Below, piece by piece: positions 17,203 through 26,794 of a stretch of 64,000 bases of DNA (its first letter is position 1; each line of letters starts with the position of its first letter). Both the position numbers and the translations under genes were made by a program. The DNA is from Micromonospora chokoriensis (GTDB lineage: Bacteria; Actinomycetota; Actinomycetes; Mycobacteriales; Micromonosporaceae): positions 3,534,001 through 3,598,000 of the forward strand of contig NZ_LT607409.1 of assembly GCF_900091505.1 (NCBI RefSeq), read 5' to 3'. The notes under the pieces were generated by a model. It did not search any database. It had not been told where the DNA came from and saw only the letters and a list, made by a program, of their open reading frames with translations.

Positions 17203-19383
17203 ATGTTGTATTGGCTACGGCAGCGGCTAGGTCGGTTGCGGCCCGAGGAGGCTGCGGTGCTTGCACTGCTCGGCCGATGGACCGCCACACACCGAATGTG
17301 GGTGCTCGCTGGCTGGAGCGTGATCACGCTGGCCGGTGCGATCCTCGGAGGTGCGGTTTACGACCGGACCCAGTCGGTGGACAGTCTGCGACCCGACGCG
17401 GAGTCCATGGTCGCGCAGTCGCGCATCGACCGGCTCGACCCGCAGGGGGAGCGGATCGTGGCGGTCATCGCGGGCCGCGACTTCAACGCCATGGCACTGG
17501 TGGACAGCGCCACGCGGGTGATGTTCGACATCCGCGCGATCCCGGGAGTTGCGTCCGTCACCGATGCCTACACCGCAGGATCTTCGCAGGTGGCCGCCGA
17601 TGATCAAAGCTCGCTCGTCGTCGTCGAGCTGCGCCCGAAACTCAGCGACGACGAGGCGCTCGCGGTGGCTGACCAGGTGGCCGCAGCACTGCGCCGCATC
17701 GACGCCCCCAGGGTGCTGGTCGGTGGGGAACTGCTTGCCGAGCGGACCTTCGGCGAGCAGGCCGTCAAGGACGCCGCCATCGGCGAGTCGATCGCGCTGG
17801 TGGTGCTCTGCGGCGTTCTCACCGTCGTGCTCGGCGGGCTGATCGTAGGCAGTCTGCCGCTGGCGGCCGCGCTCGCCGCGGTTGCCGCAACGCTGCTGGC
17901 GCTGAGCGGGCTCGCCGAGGCGATGCCGGTCAGCGAGTACGCGGTCAACGTCGTCACCCTGCTCGGTCTCGGCCTCGCCGTCGACTACAGCCTGCTGATC
18001 CTTGCCCGGTTCCGGGAGGAACGCGAGGCGGCCCCTGGGGCACCGGTGGCGGAGTTGCTCGCCGCGACCACCGCGACGGCCGGACGTGCCGTTCTCGTGT
18101 CCGGTCTCACCGTCGGTGCGGCACTGGCTGGTCTTTTCGTCTTCGCCGAGCCGCTGCTGGCGGCGATGGCGCTGGGCGGAGCGGTGGTCGTCGGCATGGC
18201 CACGGTGATCGGGCTGACCCTGGTCCCCGCGCTGATCGCCGTGGCACACCGGCGTATCCCGCCGCCGCGAGGCGCCCGGACACGGCCCTCGGCGGGCAGC
18301 TCCCGTCGCCCGGCGCCGGGTCGGCCGGGCCTGCTGGCGCGGCTGGCGGCGTTCTCGCAGCGCCGTCCCGCCGCGGTGGCGTTGACCGTGACCGCCGGCC
18401 TGCTTCTGCTGGCGTCTCCGTTGTTCCAGATCACGCTCGCCAACTCCGACGCACGGTCGCTGCCGGCCGCCACCGAGGAGCGGTTGGCGTACGAGGCCGT
18501 CGAACGGGACTTCGCCACCTGGGCCGCGCAGCCGGTCACCGTGCTCATCGAGGCCGGTGCCACCGAGCCGCCGGTACGGGCGTTGCTGCAACAGTTGCGC
18601 GACCTCACCGGCGAGAAGGAGCTCGACCTGCGCTCGGACCTGCCCGGCGACGTCACCGTGGTGGACTTGCGCCCGGCCGGCCCGGCGAGCGGCGAACCGG
18701 CCCAACGCCTGGTCCGTGACCTGCGGGCCCTCGACATGCCGGTGCCGCTCCTCGTCGGGGGGCCTGCTGCCGAGCTCATCGACGCGCGGGAGTCGACGGC
18801 TGCGCGGCTGCCGATCGCGGTGGCCGTCATCGTCGTCGCGACCGGGCTGCTGCTGGTCGCCTTGACCGGTTCGGTCGTCGTACCGGTCAAGGCTATCTGC
18901 ATGAACATCCTGACGCTGCTGGCGACGCTCGGCGTCCTGGTCGCCGTGTTCCAGTGGGGATGGGGTTCGGCCCTGCTCGGGTTCGAACCCTGGGGGGCTC
19001 TGGACATCACCACACCGCTGCTGCTCTTCGTGTTCATCTTCGGGCTGTCGATGGACTACGAGGTGTTCCTGCTCGCCCGGATAAAGGAGGAGTGGGACCG
19101 CCGTACCGCCAACGGCCGGATCGACAACGACCGGGCGGTCCTCGCCGGCATCACCGCGACCGGTCCGGTCGTCACCACCGCGGCCGTAGCGCTGGGTATC
19201 GTCTTCCTCGGCTTCGCTCTCGGTGAACTGATCGCGGTCAAGGAGATCGGTGTCGGCATGACTGTGGCCGTGCTGCTGGACGTCACCGTGGTCCGTGGAC
19301 TGCTGCTGCCCTCGGTCATGTCCCTCCTCGGCGCGGCGAACTGGTGGCGTCCGGCCGCACCGGCTATCAGGTCCCGGCCGTAG
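17203..19383 (+). CDS. MMPL family RND transporter
   Basis: 726 aa from ATG 17203 (a TTG lies 3 nt earlier; CGAGGG upstream). Two MMPL repeats, each with an extracytoplasmic domain followed by five to six helices. Signature motifs: GLGLAVDYSLLILARFREER in the first half and GLSMDYEVFLLARIKEEW in the second. Members export lipids or metabolites using the proton gradient. It stands alone; the IS5-type element follows 84 bp downstream. Confidence 0.88.
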   Translation: MLYWLRQRLGRLRPEEAAVLALLGRWTATHRMWVLAGWSVITLAGAILGGAVYDRTQSVDSLRPDAESMVAQSRIDRLDPQGERIVAVIAGRDFNAMALVDSATRVMFDIRAIPGVASVTDAYTAGSSQVAADDQSSLVVVELRPKLSDDEALAVADQVAAALRRIDAPRVLVGGELLAERTFGEQAVKDAAIGESIALVVLCGVLTVVLGGLIVGSLPLAAALAAVAATLLALSGLAEAMPVSEYAVNVVTLLGLGLAVDYSLLILARFREEREAAPGAPVAELLAATTATAGRAVLVSGLTVGAALAGLFVFAEPLLAAMALGGAVVVGMATVIGLTLVPALIAVAHRRIPPPRGARTRPSAGSSRRPAPGRPGLLARLAAFSQRRPAAVALTVTAGLLLLASPLFQITLANSDARSLPAATEERLAYEAVERDFATWAAQPVTVLIEAGATEPPVRALLQQLRDLTGEKELDLRSDLPGDVTVVDLRPAGPASGEPAQRLVRDLRALDMPVPLLVGGPAAELIDARESTAARLPIAVAVIVVATGLLLVALTGSVVVPVKAICMNILTLLATLGVLVAVFQWGWGSALLGFEPWGALDITTPLLLFVFIFGLSMDYEVFLLARIKEEWDRRTANGRIDNDRAVLAGITATGPVVTTAAVALGIVFLGFALGELIAVKEIGVGMTVAVLLDVTVVRGLLLPSVMSLLGAANWWRPAAPAIRSRP

Positions 19384-19466
19384 AGGGGTCCCCTCGTCGA
19401 GGCACCGGTCCAGCACTTCCCGCAGCCGGGGTACCAAGGCAAACTTCACCAGGTGCGGCTGGAGTA

Positions 19467-20503
19467 CTAGCCCGTGTTTCATAAGGCTCGGAGGTACTGG
19501 TTGATGGCGGCGATGGTCAGGGTGGCTTCGTAGCGGACGGCCAGTTTGTCGTAGCGGGTGGCCATGGCGCGGTGTTGTTTGAGTTGGTTGATGCCGCACT
19601 CCACGGCGTGGCGCTGGCGGTAGGTCTCAGGGTTGAAGGCGGGTGGCCGGCCGCCGCGGGAGCCTTTCGCGCGGCGGTGTGCGTCTTGGTCGCGCTTGCT
19701 CGGGATGCAGGCCTTGATTCCGCGTCGGCGCAGGTAGGCGCGGTTGGCCCTGGACGTGTAGGCCCGGTCTGCGAGGACCTGTTGCGGGCGGGTCCGGGGC
19801 CGACCGGGCCCGGACCGGGTAACGCGGATACGGTCGAGGACCGTGGTGAATTGCGGGCTGTCACCGCGATGCCCGGCCGTGACGACGGTGGCCAAGACCT
19901 TGCGGCCCTGTTCGCAGGCAAGGTGAGTCTTGGTGCTCCATCCGCCTCGCGAGCGGCCCAGCGCGTGATCGGCAGGCTCGGTGAGGATCCCGCCGGGTGG
20001 TTCTTTCTGCTGGTCGCCGTCACGGCGGGCGCCAGCGGCGTGTTGGTGGGCGCGGCTGATCGTGGAGTCGACGCTGACGCTCCAGTCGATGCGCCCGGCC
20101 GTGTCGGCGGCGGCTTGGAGCCCGGCCAGGATGCGGGCCCAGGTGCCGTCACGTTGCCAGCGGCGGAACCACCGGTACAGCGTTTGCCATGGGGCGTAGT
20201 TCTCGGGCACGTCACGCCATGGCGCACCGGTGCGTACCCGCCACCGTATGCCGTCGATGATCTGTCGTCTGGTCCACTTGCACGGTCTTCCCCGCGCCGA
20301 TTCCGCAGGCAGCAACGGGTGCAGATGCTGCCACTGGATGTCGCTCAGGTCATGCCGCGCCGCCGCCGCTAGGCTGGCCACGAGGTCTCCGGTATTCAGG
20401 TTTGCTTGGTCGCTAACCCACTTACCGGAGACCTCTTCAGTTATCGATCACCGCCACGCCGTGACCTCACCCGGCCCACGCCCACTTACGAAACACGGGC
20501 TAG
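19467..20503. mobile_element. IS5-type insertion sequence, copy 1
   Basis: 1037 bp counted from CTAG to CTAG. Terminal inverted repeats: CTAGCCCGTGTTTCATAAG (19467-19485) and the complement of CTTACGAAACACGGGCTAG (20485-20503), one mismatch in 19. CTAG at both ends is either part of the repeat or a 4-bp target duplication. Copy 2 at 35884-36920 has the same length and opposite orientation. Confidence 0.9.
19479..20381 (-). CDS. IS5 family transposase (copy 1)
   Basis: 300 aa. DUF4096-type N-terminal domain ([33 protein letters not shown]). DDE residues are in [12 protein letters not shown] (first Asp), [17 protein letters not shown] (second Asp) and [13 protein letters not shown] (Glu). Full length, with a protein identical to copy 2, so recently active. 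Confidence 0.92.
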   Translation of the reverse strand: MASLAAAARHDLSDIQWQHLHPLLPAESARGRPCKWTRRQIIDGIRWRVRTGAPWRDVPENYAPWQTLYRWFRRWQRDGTWARILAGLQAAADTAGRIDWSVSVDSTISRAHQHAAGARRDGDQQKEPPGGILTEPADHALGRSRGGWSTKTHLACEQGRKVLATVVTAGHRGDSPQFTTVLDRIRVTRSGPGRPRTRPQQVLADRAYTSRANRAYLRRRGIKACIPSKRDQDAHRRAKGSRGGRPPAFNPETYRQRHAVECGINQLKQHRAMATRYDKLAVRYEATLTIAAINQYLRAL

Positions 20504-20540
20504 CGGCCGGACGCCGTCAGCGAGCTGACCTACGCGGTGC

Positions 20541-20573
20541 CGGTGCCCGGACGGACAGACCGTCCGGGCACCG
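20541..20573 (-). terminator. Perfect 14-bp hairpin terminating the SARP gene
   Basis: CGGTGCCCGGACGG (20541-20554) and CCGTCCGGGCACCG (20560-20573) pair perfectly around a 5-nt loop, 4 nt past the SARP stop codon on the minus strand. Confidence 0.75.
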
Positions 20574-20576
20574 GTG

Positions 20577-23375
20577 CTACGGTGCCCCGCCGAGCCGGTC
20601 GAGGTCGGCTCGGACCTGCTCGACAGCCGGATGGTCGAGCTGCTCCAGCAGGCTCAGCGCCGCCTCCAGGCAGGCCCGGGCGCCGTCGGGATCGCCGGCC
20701 GCCTGACGGGTCTCGGCCAGGTGGCGCAGGATGTCCGCCTCGTTGAACCCTTCGTGAAATCCGCGGACCAGCTCCAGCGCGCGTTCGTAGCATCGGACGG
20801 CCTGCGCGTACTCCCCGAGGTGATGGTGGGCGAAGCCGAGACTGTCCCACGCGCCGGCCTCCGCGTTCGTGTCGCCGATCTCCTGGTGGACCGCAACCGC
20901 CTGGGTGCAGAAGGCCAGCGCTCGCCGGTGCTCGCCGAGCATCACGTGTAGCCAGCCGAGGTTGTTCAGCGCCATCGCCTGCCCGGGCCGATGGTCGACG
21001 TGCTGGTAGAGCGTCAGGGCCTGCTGGTTGAAGTCGAGCGCCTCGGCCCAGTGGCCACGCTGGTGGCAGATCCAGCCCAGCCCCCGCGCGATGTCCGCCT
21101 GTCTGCCCTCGTCGCCCAGCTCACCGAAGAGCGCGAGGGCCCGCCGCTGATTGTCGTACGCGTCGTCGAGCAGCCCCAGTTGGGTGCCGGCGAGGCCCAG
21201 GCTGCGGTGGGCGTGTGCCTGCCGCAGGGGGTCGTGGAGTCGCCGGGCCGCGTCCAGTGCCAACCGCTGGGTCTGCGCCCAGTCCCGCCAGTGCCCCTGG
21301 TAGTCGAGGAAGGTTTCCAGCGTCCACGCCAGCTGCCAGGTGTGCTGGTCGAGCCCCTGCGTGGCGGTGTGCTCCACGGCGGCGAGCAGCATCGGGTGCT
21401 CGCGTGCGAACCAGGCCAGCGCCTCGTCCTGGCCGGTGAACTCCTCCGCTGTCTCCTCGGTCGACGCGGGATCCGCGACCACCGGCTCCCGTTGCGGATC
21501 GAGCACCCGCGCGGCCCGCCACGCGGTCTCCAGGTAGTGCTCGACGAGCCGGCGCAGGGCGGCGGCGAGCAGCTCCGGCGGCTGGTCGCGGTGCGCGCGG
21601 TCGGCGGCGTACAGGCGTACCAGGTCGTGGAGGCGGTAGCGCTCCGGCCGGTGCTGCTGGACCAGGTGGTGGTCCTGCAACGTCTGCAACAGCAGTCGGG
21701 TCCGGGACGGCGACAGATCGGCCAGGCGCGCTGCCGCGGCGAGCCCGATCTCCGGCCCGGGAGCCAGCGCCAGCAGGAGGAACAGCCGGTTCGGTGCGGC
21801 GGCGAGGCGGTGCTGGGAAGCGGCGAACACCGCCCGGAGGTCGGCGGTCAGGTCGCCGGCGTTCAGCGCGTCGAGCCGGGTCGCCTCCTCGCGCAGTTCC
21901 CTGGTCACCGCGTCGAGCGGCAGGTCCGGCTGCATCACCGCCCGTGCGGCGATGATGCTCAGCGCCAGCGGCAGCCCGCCACAGCGCCGGACGATCTCCC
22001 GCAGACTGTCCTCCGCGGCGTCCGTCCGGCCTCGGCTGAGCAGCCGGGTCAGCAGCTCGTGGGCTTCCTCGCCGTCGAGGACGTCCAACCCGACCCACCG
22101 CGCGCCGTAGTTGGCGATCAGCCCGCCGAGCCGGACCCGGCTGGTGATCAGCACGACACAGCCGAGACCACCCGGCAACAGCGGCACCACCTGCTCCATG
22201 TCGTGCGCGTTGTCGAGCAGGATCAGCATCTTCCGGCCGGCTACCAGGCTGCGGTAGAGCGCGGCGCGGGCGTCCAGGTCCGCCGGGACCGAGGCTGCCG
22301 GCAGCCGCAACCCGTCGAGGAACCCGCGCAGCGCGACCTCGGGGGCCATCGGGCCGGCCGGGTCGAAGCCGCGCAGGTTCACGTACAGCTGGCCGTCCGG
22401 GAAGCTGGTCAGGTTGTCGTGGGCCCACCGCAGCGCGAGAGAGGTCTTGCCGACGCCGCCGGGCCCGCCGACGGCGCACATCGCCACCGTCTGGTCGGCG
22501 CCGTCGCGGACGGACAGCACCCGGGTTAGCTCCGCCAGTTCGCGGGCGCGGCCGGCGAAGTGGGGCGGCGGTGCGGGTAGTTGGCGGGGAACAGTCGCCT
22601 CACCGGCCGCGATCGCACCGGCCGGCTCCCGCAGCTCCGTGTCGCCCTTGAGGACGTCCGTGTGCAGCCGTTGCAGCTCCGGCGTCGGGTCGACGCCGAG
22701 GGAGTCGGCGAGACGCCGCCGCAGCCGGTCGTACTGGTCGAGCGCTTCCGCCTGTAGACCGGAGCGGCTCAGCGCGAGCATCAGTTGACCGACGAGCCGC
22801 TCGTCGAGTGGGTGATCCTCGACGCGCGCCATCAGATAGGGCGCCAGCGCGGCGTGCTGACCGTGGCGCAGAGCCAGGTCCGTCCGGTCCCGGTCGACGG
22901 CGACCCGGTCGCGCTCCCAGGCGGTCCGCAGGCTGTTCGCCCAGGGGGTGTCCAGCGGGGTGAGCGGGTCGCCGCGCCAGAGGTTCAGCGACTCCTCGAA
23001 GATTCGTAGGGCCTGGCTGGCGTCCGGCGTCGCCCGGGCCAGCCCCGCCAGTTGGTAGAACCGGTGCAGGTCCACCGAGGCGGCGTCGGCGGCGAGGAGG
23101 TAGCCGCCGGACTGCCGGATGATCTGGATGTCGTCGGCAGGCGTGAGGCAGGCGCGCAGCCTGGACAGGTAGCTGTAGAGCGTGGCCTGGGCCCCCGCCG
23201 GGGCGAGCTCGCCCCACACCCGGTTGATGAGTTGTCCGACCTGGACGACCTGGTTGACATCGACGAGTAGCGCGGCCAGAACGCAGCGCTGACGGACGTG
23301 CCCCACGTCGAGCGGATGGCCGTCCACCTGTGCCTGGAGATCACCGAGCAGGCCGAATTCCGTGGGCATCAGCAC
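20577..23375 (-). CDS. AfsR/SARP family regulator with NB-ARC and TPR domains
   Basis: 932 aa. An N-terminal winged helix (about 5-100; EFGLLGDLQAQVDG), BTAD domain (about 105-250), NB-ARC ATPase (P-loop VGGPGGVGKTS, residues 302-312; KMLILLDNAHD as Walker B), winged-helix linker, and tetratricopeptide repeats from about 660 to the end. Large SARPs of this kind activate secondary-metabolite genes. It is alone on its strand with IS elements on both sides; three heptamer repeats upstream suggest autoregulation. A distant target such as the 50-64 kb cluster is possible but not shown. Confidence 0.9.
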   Translation of the reverse strand: MLMPTEFGLLGDLQAQVDGHPLDVGHVRQRCVLAALLVDVNQVVQVGQLINRVWGELAPAGAQATLYSYLSRLRACLTPADDIQIIRQSGGYLLAADAASVDLHRFYQLAGLARATPDASQALRIFEESLNLWRGDPLTPLDTPWANSLRTAWERDRVAVDRDRTDLALRHGQHAALAPYLMARVEDHPLDERLVGQLMLALSRSGLQAEALDQYDRLRRRLADSLGVDPTPELQRLHTDVLKGDTELREPAGAIAAGEATVPRQLPAPPPHFAGRARELAELTRVLSVRDGADQTVAMCAVGGPGGVGKTSLALRWAHDNLTSFPDGQLYVNLRGFDPAGPMAPEVALRGFLDGLRLPAASVPADLDARAALYRSLVAGRKMLILLDNAHDMEQVVPLLPGGLGCVVLITSRVRLGGLIANYGARWVGLDVLDGEEAHELLTRLLSRGRTDAAEDSLREIVRRCGGLPLALSIIAARAVMQPDLPLDAVTRELREEATRLDALNAGDLTADLRAVFAASQHRLAAAPNRLFLLLALAPGPEIGLAAAARLADLSPSRTRLLLQTLQDHHLVQQHRPERYRLHDLVRLYAADRAHRDQPPELLAAALRRLVEHYLETAWRAARVLDPQREPVVADPASTEETAEEFTGQDEALAWFAREHPMLLAAVEHTATQGLDQHTWQLAWTLETFLDYQGHWRDWAQTQRLALDAARRLHDPLRQAHAHRSLGLAGTQLGLLDDAYDNQRRALALFGELGDEGRQADIARGLGWICHQRGHWAEALDFNQQALTLYQHVDHRPGQAMALNNLGWLHVMLGEHRRALAFCTQAVAVHQEIGDTNAEAGAWDSLGFAHHHLGEYAQAVRCYERALELVRGFHEGFNEADILRHLAETRQAAGDPDGARACLEAALSLLEQLDHPAVEQVRADLDRLGGAP

Positions 23376-23423
23376 CGTTTCCTCACCCGGACGCAGCGTC
23401 CGGAAGCCGCGTCAGCCGGAGCG

Positions 23424-23451
23424 ATTCAAGCTTGTTCAAGGATTGTCCAAG
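23424..23451 (-). promoter_or_regulatory. SARP-type heptamer direct repeats upstream of the SARP gene
   Basis: Read on the minus strand: CTTGGAC, then 11 bp on CTTGAAC, then 10 bp on CTTGAAT. Heptamers spaced about one helical turn apart are the known architecture of SARP binding sites. They lie about 50-75 bp before the SARP start codon, near where a -35 would be. Confidence 0.55.
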
Positions 23452-23619
23452 CTCGATGAGCTACGCGGCGTCCCCTGTCCACGGCTCGGGACGTGGGTTG
23501 ACCCCGTCAGGGTTGTCTGGTCAGCCCGATGGTCGTGGCGGGACGGGTGAGGTCGGCGGGGCCGGGTTGCGTCCACGGGAGTGGTGTACGACTTGCCCGT
23601 GATGGGCGTGTTGCGTAGA

Positions 23620-24961
23620 TAAGAGACGGCCATCGCGTCGATCCGTCAAGACGACCAAGTCAGAGAAGGAAGAGAGAGCGCGATGGCCGCATCTGAGAGT
23701 GTGAACCCTGTTGACCTGCTGCGCGAGCAGGTCGAGGGCGCGTCGCCGGACGTGTTGCAGGCGATGATCAAGACGTTCGCGCAGGCGGTGATGTCCGCCG
23801 AAGTCGACGCGATGTGCGGCGCCGGGTATGGGCAGCGCAGCGAGGAGCGGGTTAACTCCCGCAACGGATACCGGGTGCGGGAGTGGGACACCCGTGCCGG
23901 GACGATCGACCTTGCGGTACCGAAGCTGCGGCAGGGCAGCTACTTTCCGGACTGGCTGTTGACGCACCGCCGGCGAGCCGAACAAGCTCTCGTCTCGGTG
24001 GTGGCGACCTCCTATCTGCTCGGCGTCTCGACTCGTCGGGTGGAGAAACTGGTCGAGCAGCTCGGCGTCCGGCAGCTGTCCAAGTCGCAGGTGTCAGAGA
24101 TGGCCGCGCACCTGGACGCGCAGGTCGAGGTGTTCCGCAACCGACCTCTGGATGCCGCGCACTACACGTTCGTGTGGATGGACGCGTTGACGATGAAGGT
24201 CCGCGAGAACGGGCGCACGGTCAACGTCCACGCCCTGGTCGCTGTCGGCGTCAACGCCGACGGACAACGTGAAGTCCTCGGCCTGGACGTCGCCTCCGAC
24301 GAGGACGGCGCCGGATGGCTGGCGTTTCTCCGGTCGTTGACCGCCCGCGGCCTGTCCGGCGTTCAGCTGGTCATCTCCGACGCCCACCGCGGTCTCGTCG
24401 CCGCGATCGGCGCTGCCCTGCCCGGCGCGACATGGCAGCGCTGCCGCACCCACTACCTGCGCAACCTGCTCACGAAGGTGCCCAAGTCGGCCCAGCCGTG
24501 GATCGCCACCCTCGTCCGGACGATCTTCGACCAACCCGACGCCGAAGCCGTCCGCGCCCAGTTCAACCGGGTCGTGACCACGATCGAAGCGAAGTTCCCC
24601 GCCGCAGCCGAACACCTCGACCACGCCCGCGACGACCTGCTCGCCTTCACCGGGTTCCCCCGCGAGATCTGGCGCCAGGTCTGGTCCAACAACCCGCAGG
24701 AACGGCTGAACAAGGAAATCCGCCGGCGCACCGACGTCGTCGGGATCTTCCCGAACCGGGCGGCGATCATCCGCCTCGTCGGCGCGGTCCTGGCCGAGCA
24801 GACCGACGAGTGGACCGAAGGCCGCCGCTACATGGGCCTCGAACTCCTCGCCAAAGCCCGCCTCGTCACCGTCGACGCCGACCAACACGACACCGACCAC
24901 GCCGATCCCAGCCCGATCGCCGCTTAACATCAAACCGGATCCCGCGATTGGCCGTCTCTTA
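23620..24961 (+). mobile_element. IS256-type insertion sequence
   Basis: Ends share TAAGAGACGGCCA (23620-23632) and its complement TGGCCGTCTCTTA (24949-24961). The right end reads, inward, GTGGTGTAAGAGACGG; at the left GTGGTGTA occurs at 23581-23588, 33 bp further out, so the left terminus appears to carry a small insertion. No target duplication was found. Confidence 0.75.
23683..24927 (+). CDS. IS256 family (mutator type) transposase
   Basis: 414 aa. DDE residues in VWMDALTMKVREN, LVISDAHRGLVAAIG and NNPQERLNKEIRRRTDVVGI, the last being the IS256 signature block. RNGYRVREWDTRAGTIDLAVP is typical of the N-terminal half. Intact, so potentially active. Confidence 0.93.
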   Translation: MAASESVNPVDLLREQVEGASPDVLQAMIKTFAQAVMSAEVDAMCGAGYGQRSEERVNSRNGYRVREWDTRAGTIDLAVPKLRQGSYFPDWLLTHRRRAEQALVSVVATSYLLGVSTRRVEKLVEQLGVRQLSKSQVSEMAAHLDAQVEVFRNRPLDAAHYTFVWMDALTMKVRENGRTVNVHALVAVGVNADGQREVLGLDVASDEDGAGWLAFLRSLTARGLSGVQLVISDAHRGLVAAIGAALPGATWQRCRTHYLRNLLTKVPKSAQPWIATLVRTIFDQPDAEAVRAQFNRVVTTIEAKFPAAAEHLDHARDDLLAFTGFPREIWRQVWSNNPQERLNKEIRRRTDVVGIFPNRAAIIRLVGAVLAEQTDEWTEGRRYMGLELLAKARLVTVDADQHDTDHADPSPIAA

Positions 24962-25091
24962 CACCACCAGCGCGGACGTGACCCGGGGCCGGCGCGGAGG
25001 ATGGCGGTGAGCAGGGGGAGCCGCGAGCTTGAACAACGGTGGCGTCGCGTACCTCCCGAGGTGCCGCACCTTAAGCTGCCCACGCTTCAGA

Positions 25092-25586
25092 TCATTGGTC
25101 CCTCGGCGGCAGATCCGCGCGACCGGCCTTGGCCCACGGTCCAGCGTCCTCGTGATATGGGCCGGCAAGCGTCTCGATCGCGAGTAACAGGGCCTCTGGT
25201 TCCCTCCGAGTGAGTCTCGTCAAATGCTCCGAGGGCTCATCTCCCCCGCTTGCCGCGTCGACGTACGCCTTGGCGTTCCGCAGGCTCATCCGCGGCGCCT
25301 GCTGGCGGACATACCGCAGCGCCGCCAGCCTGTCCCCACGCTGTACGTGGGCGCGGACTTCGGAGAGCAGCGGATCCGAAGGCCTGATGCCCTTGTGCTG
25401 CTGCTGATACACGTCAGCCCATCGATCTGTGCCGCATATCGCGACTGGTATGTGGTGGATACTGCCGTCTTCCCCATCTACGAAGTAGGGGTCTTGTCCC
25501 ACCAGCATCTTGCCGAAGTCACCACGCCGCCCTACCGCCTCCACCGGGGCCAGCGCTGACGCCTTGGGGCACGCCGAAGAGGTCAC
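25092..25586 (-). CDS. Imm35/YrhB-like protein, 5' end uncertain
   Basis: 164 aa from the only in-frame GTG. The part GDFGKMLVGQDPYFVDGEDG plus SIHHI resembles Imm35 (YrhB-like) immunity proteins (GDF-x-ML-x-GN-P-x-VD-x2-x-G-x-IH). In the same frame upstream, without a start codon before a stop, lies GFVIRDTD and SWPFGLV, equivalent to the usual N-terminal strands of the family, so the start may be lost. The C-terminal part (ALRYVRQQAPRMSLRNAKAYV) is predicted helical. No toxin gene is visible beside it. Confidence 0.5.
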   Translation of the reverse strand: MTSSACPKASALAPVEAVGRRGDFGKMLVGQDPYFVDGEDGSIHHIPVAICGTDRWADVYQQQHKGIRPSDPLLSEVRAHVQRGDRLAALRYVRQQAPRMSLRNAKAYVDAASGGDEPSEHLTRLTRREPEALLLAIETLAGPYHEDAGPWAKAGRADLPPRDQ

Positions 25587-25847
25587 CAGTCCGAAGGGCC
25601 AGCTCAGGACGTTGCTCGTAAGATCGGTGTCTCGAATGACGAAACCGCGGCGGACGTCGGCAAGCTCATCCGCAACCCTTCACGTCGATCTGCAGAGGAC
25701 CTACGGGCGTGGCATCGAGCGAGCCGTGGCACCGGCCGGCGGCAGCCATCCTGAGTGCAGCGGCGCAGGCCCAGCGGAGAAAACACCGGGTTCGACGTCG
25801 TCGAAAACCTCTCGATTCGAGCGACGGGGATCGACCACAATGCCACA

Positions 25848-26387
25848 GTGGAACGCGAGCACCTGGTGAAGTTGAGCAAACGGATGTCGAAGGCACTCCG
25901 GCATGATCCCGACCGGGTCGGCCTGGTGCTCGACCCGGCCGGTTGGACTCCCGTCGACGCTCTGCTCGCCGCCCTACGGATCGAGCGGGCCGACCTGGAC
26001 GCGGTCGTCGCCGGCAACGACAAGCAGCGGTTCGCTGTCGAACCCGGCACCGACGGGGTGCTGCGGATCCGGGCCAACCAGGGCCACTCAGTCCCGGTGG
26101 ACCTCGGGCTGCCCCCGGCGACCCCACCGGAGCGGCTCTACCACGGCACCAGCGCCAGTGCGCTGGAGTCGATCCGGACCACCGGCCTGCACCGCGGCGG
26201 ACGGCACCACGTCCATCTCTCCGCCGACACCGAGACCGCCCACCGGGTCGGCGCCCGACGAGCCGGTCGCGTCGTGATCCTCACCATCGACGCGGCGGCG
26301 ATGGCCGCCGACGGACACGTGTTCCACCGCAGCACCAACGGCGTCTGGCTCACCGACGCGGTCCCTGCCAGCTATCTGCTCGACTGA
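25848..26387 (+). CDS. kptA: RNA 2'-phosphotransferase (Tpt1/KptA family)
   Basis: 179 aa from GTG 25848 (GGGGA upstream), chosen because the conserved N-terminus LVKLSKRMSKALRHDP starts a few codons later. Family landmarks are present: the Arg-His in SKALRHDP, RLYHGTSASALESI, GGRHHVHLSAD and FHRSTNGVWLTDAVP. The enzyme removes an RNA 2'-phosphate onto NAD, giving ADP-ribose 1'',2''-cyclic phosphate. In bacteria it is linked to RNA repair or NAD-dependent nucleic-acid ADP-ribosylation. It has no ligase neighbour here; the Imm35-like gene is divergent from it. Confidence 0.9.
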   Translation: MEREHLVKLSKRMSKALRHDPDRVGLVLDPAGWTPVDALLAALRIERADLDAVVAGNDKQRFAVEPGTDGVLRIRANQGHSVPVDLGLPPATPPERLYHGTSASALESIRTTGLHRGGRHHVHLSADTETAHRVGARRAGRVVILTIDAAAMAADGHVFHRSTNGVWLTDAVPASYLLD

Positions 26388-26794
26388 CCCCCGGCCTGCC
26401 CCGGGCCACTGTTCCGGCGGGGTGCCTACGGCCTCGAACGGGATGCGGCACGAGACATCCGGCGCAGCGACCCTGGGCCGGGACAGAAGACGGCGGCCAA
26501 CACGACCGGCCCGCTTCACCCCGTCGCGGTTCACACCGCGGCCCACAGCGCGCGGACACGAACAGCTGCGGCCTGGAAGAGCCGAGCAGGTGCGCGGCGC
26601 GGGTCAGGGCCGCAACCAGGTGACCGCAACTGGGCCTGCTCGGACGTGAGGAGATGCACGCGCGCAGGAGGCTCCCGTGCCCGGGCTTGGACGCACTAGC
26701 CTCGGAGGCCAACCTGCCCAACGGCGGCAGCCCACGACCAGCGAAGACTCAAACTTCCTCAGGTGCGGCTGGGGTTATAGGCCTGTGCTGGGTT
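26388..26794. other. 400-bp gap after kptA
   Basis: No convincing gene, hairpin terminator or repeat was found. The stretch AAACTTCCTCAGGTGCGGCT (from about 26753) closely resembles 19440-19462 next to IS5 copy 1, a short shared scrap of unknown origin. Confidence 0.4.

Noticed and set aside
19435..19466. Short similarity between 19440-19462 and 26753-26780
   Set aside because: About 25 of 28 bases agree, but no longer homology or known element end was found; too little to call a repeat family.
17227..19599. 790-codon minus-strand frame opposite the MMPL gene
   Set aside because: Composition rich in Gln/Arg/His/Asp typical of antisense frames; MMPL motifs on the plus strand are unambiguous.
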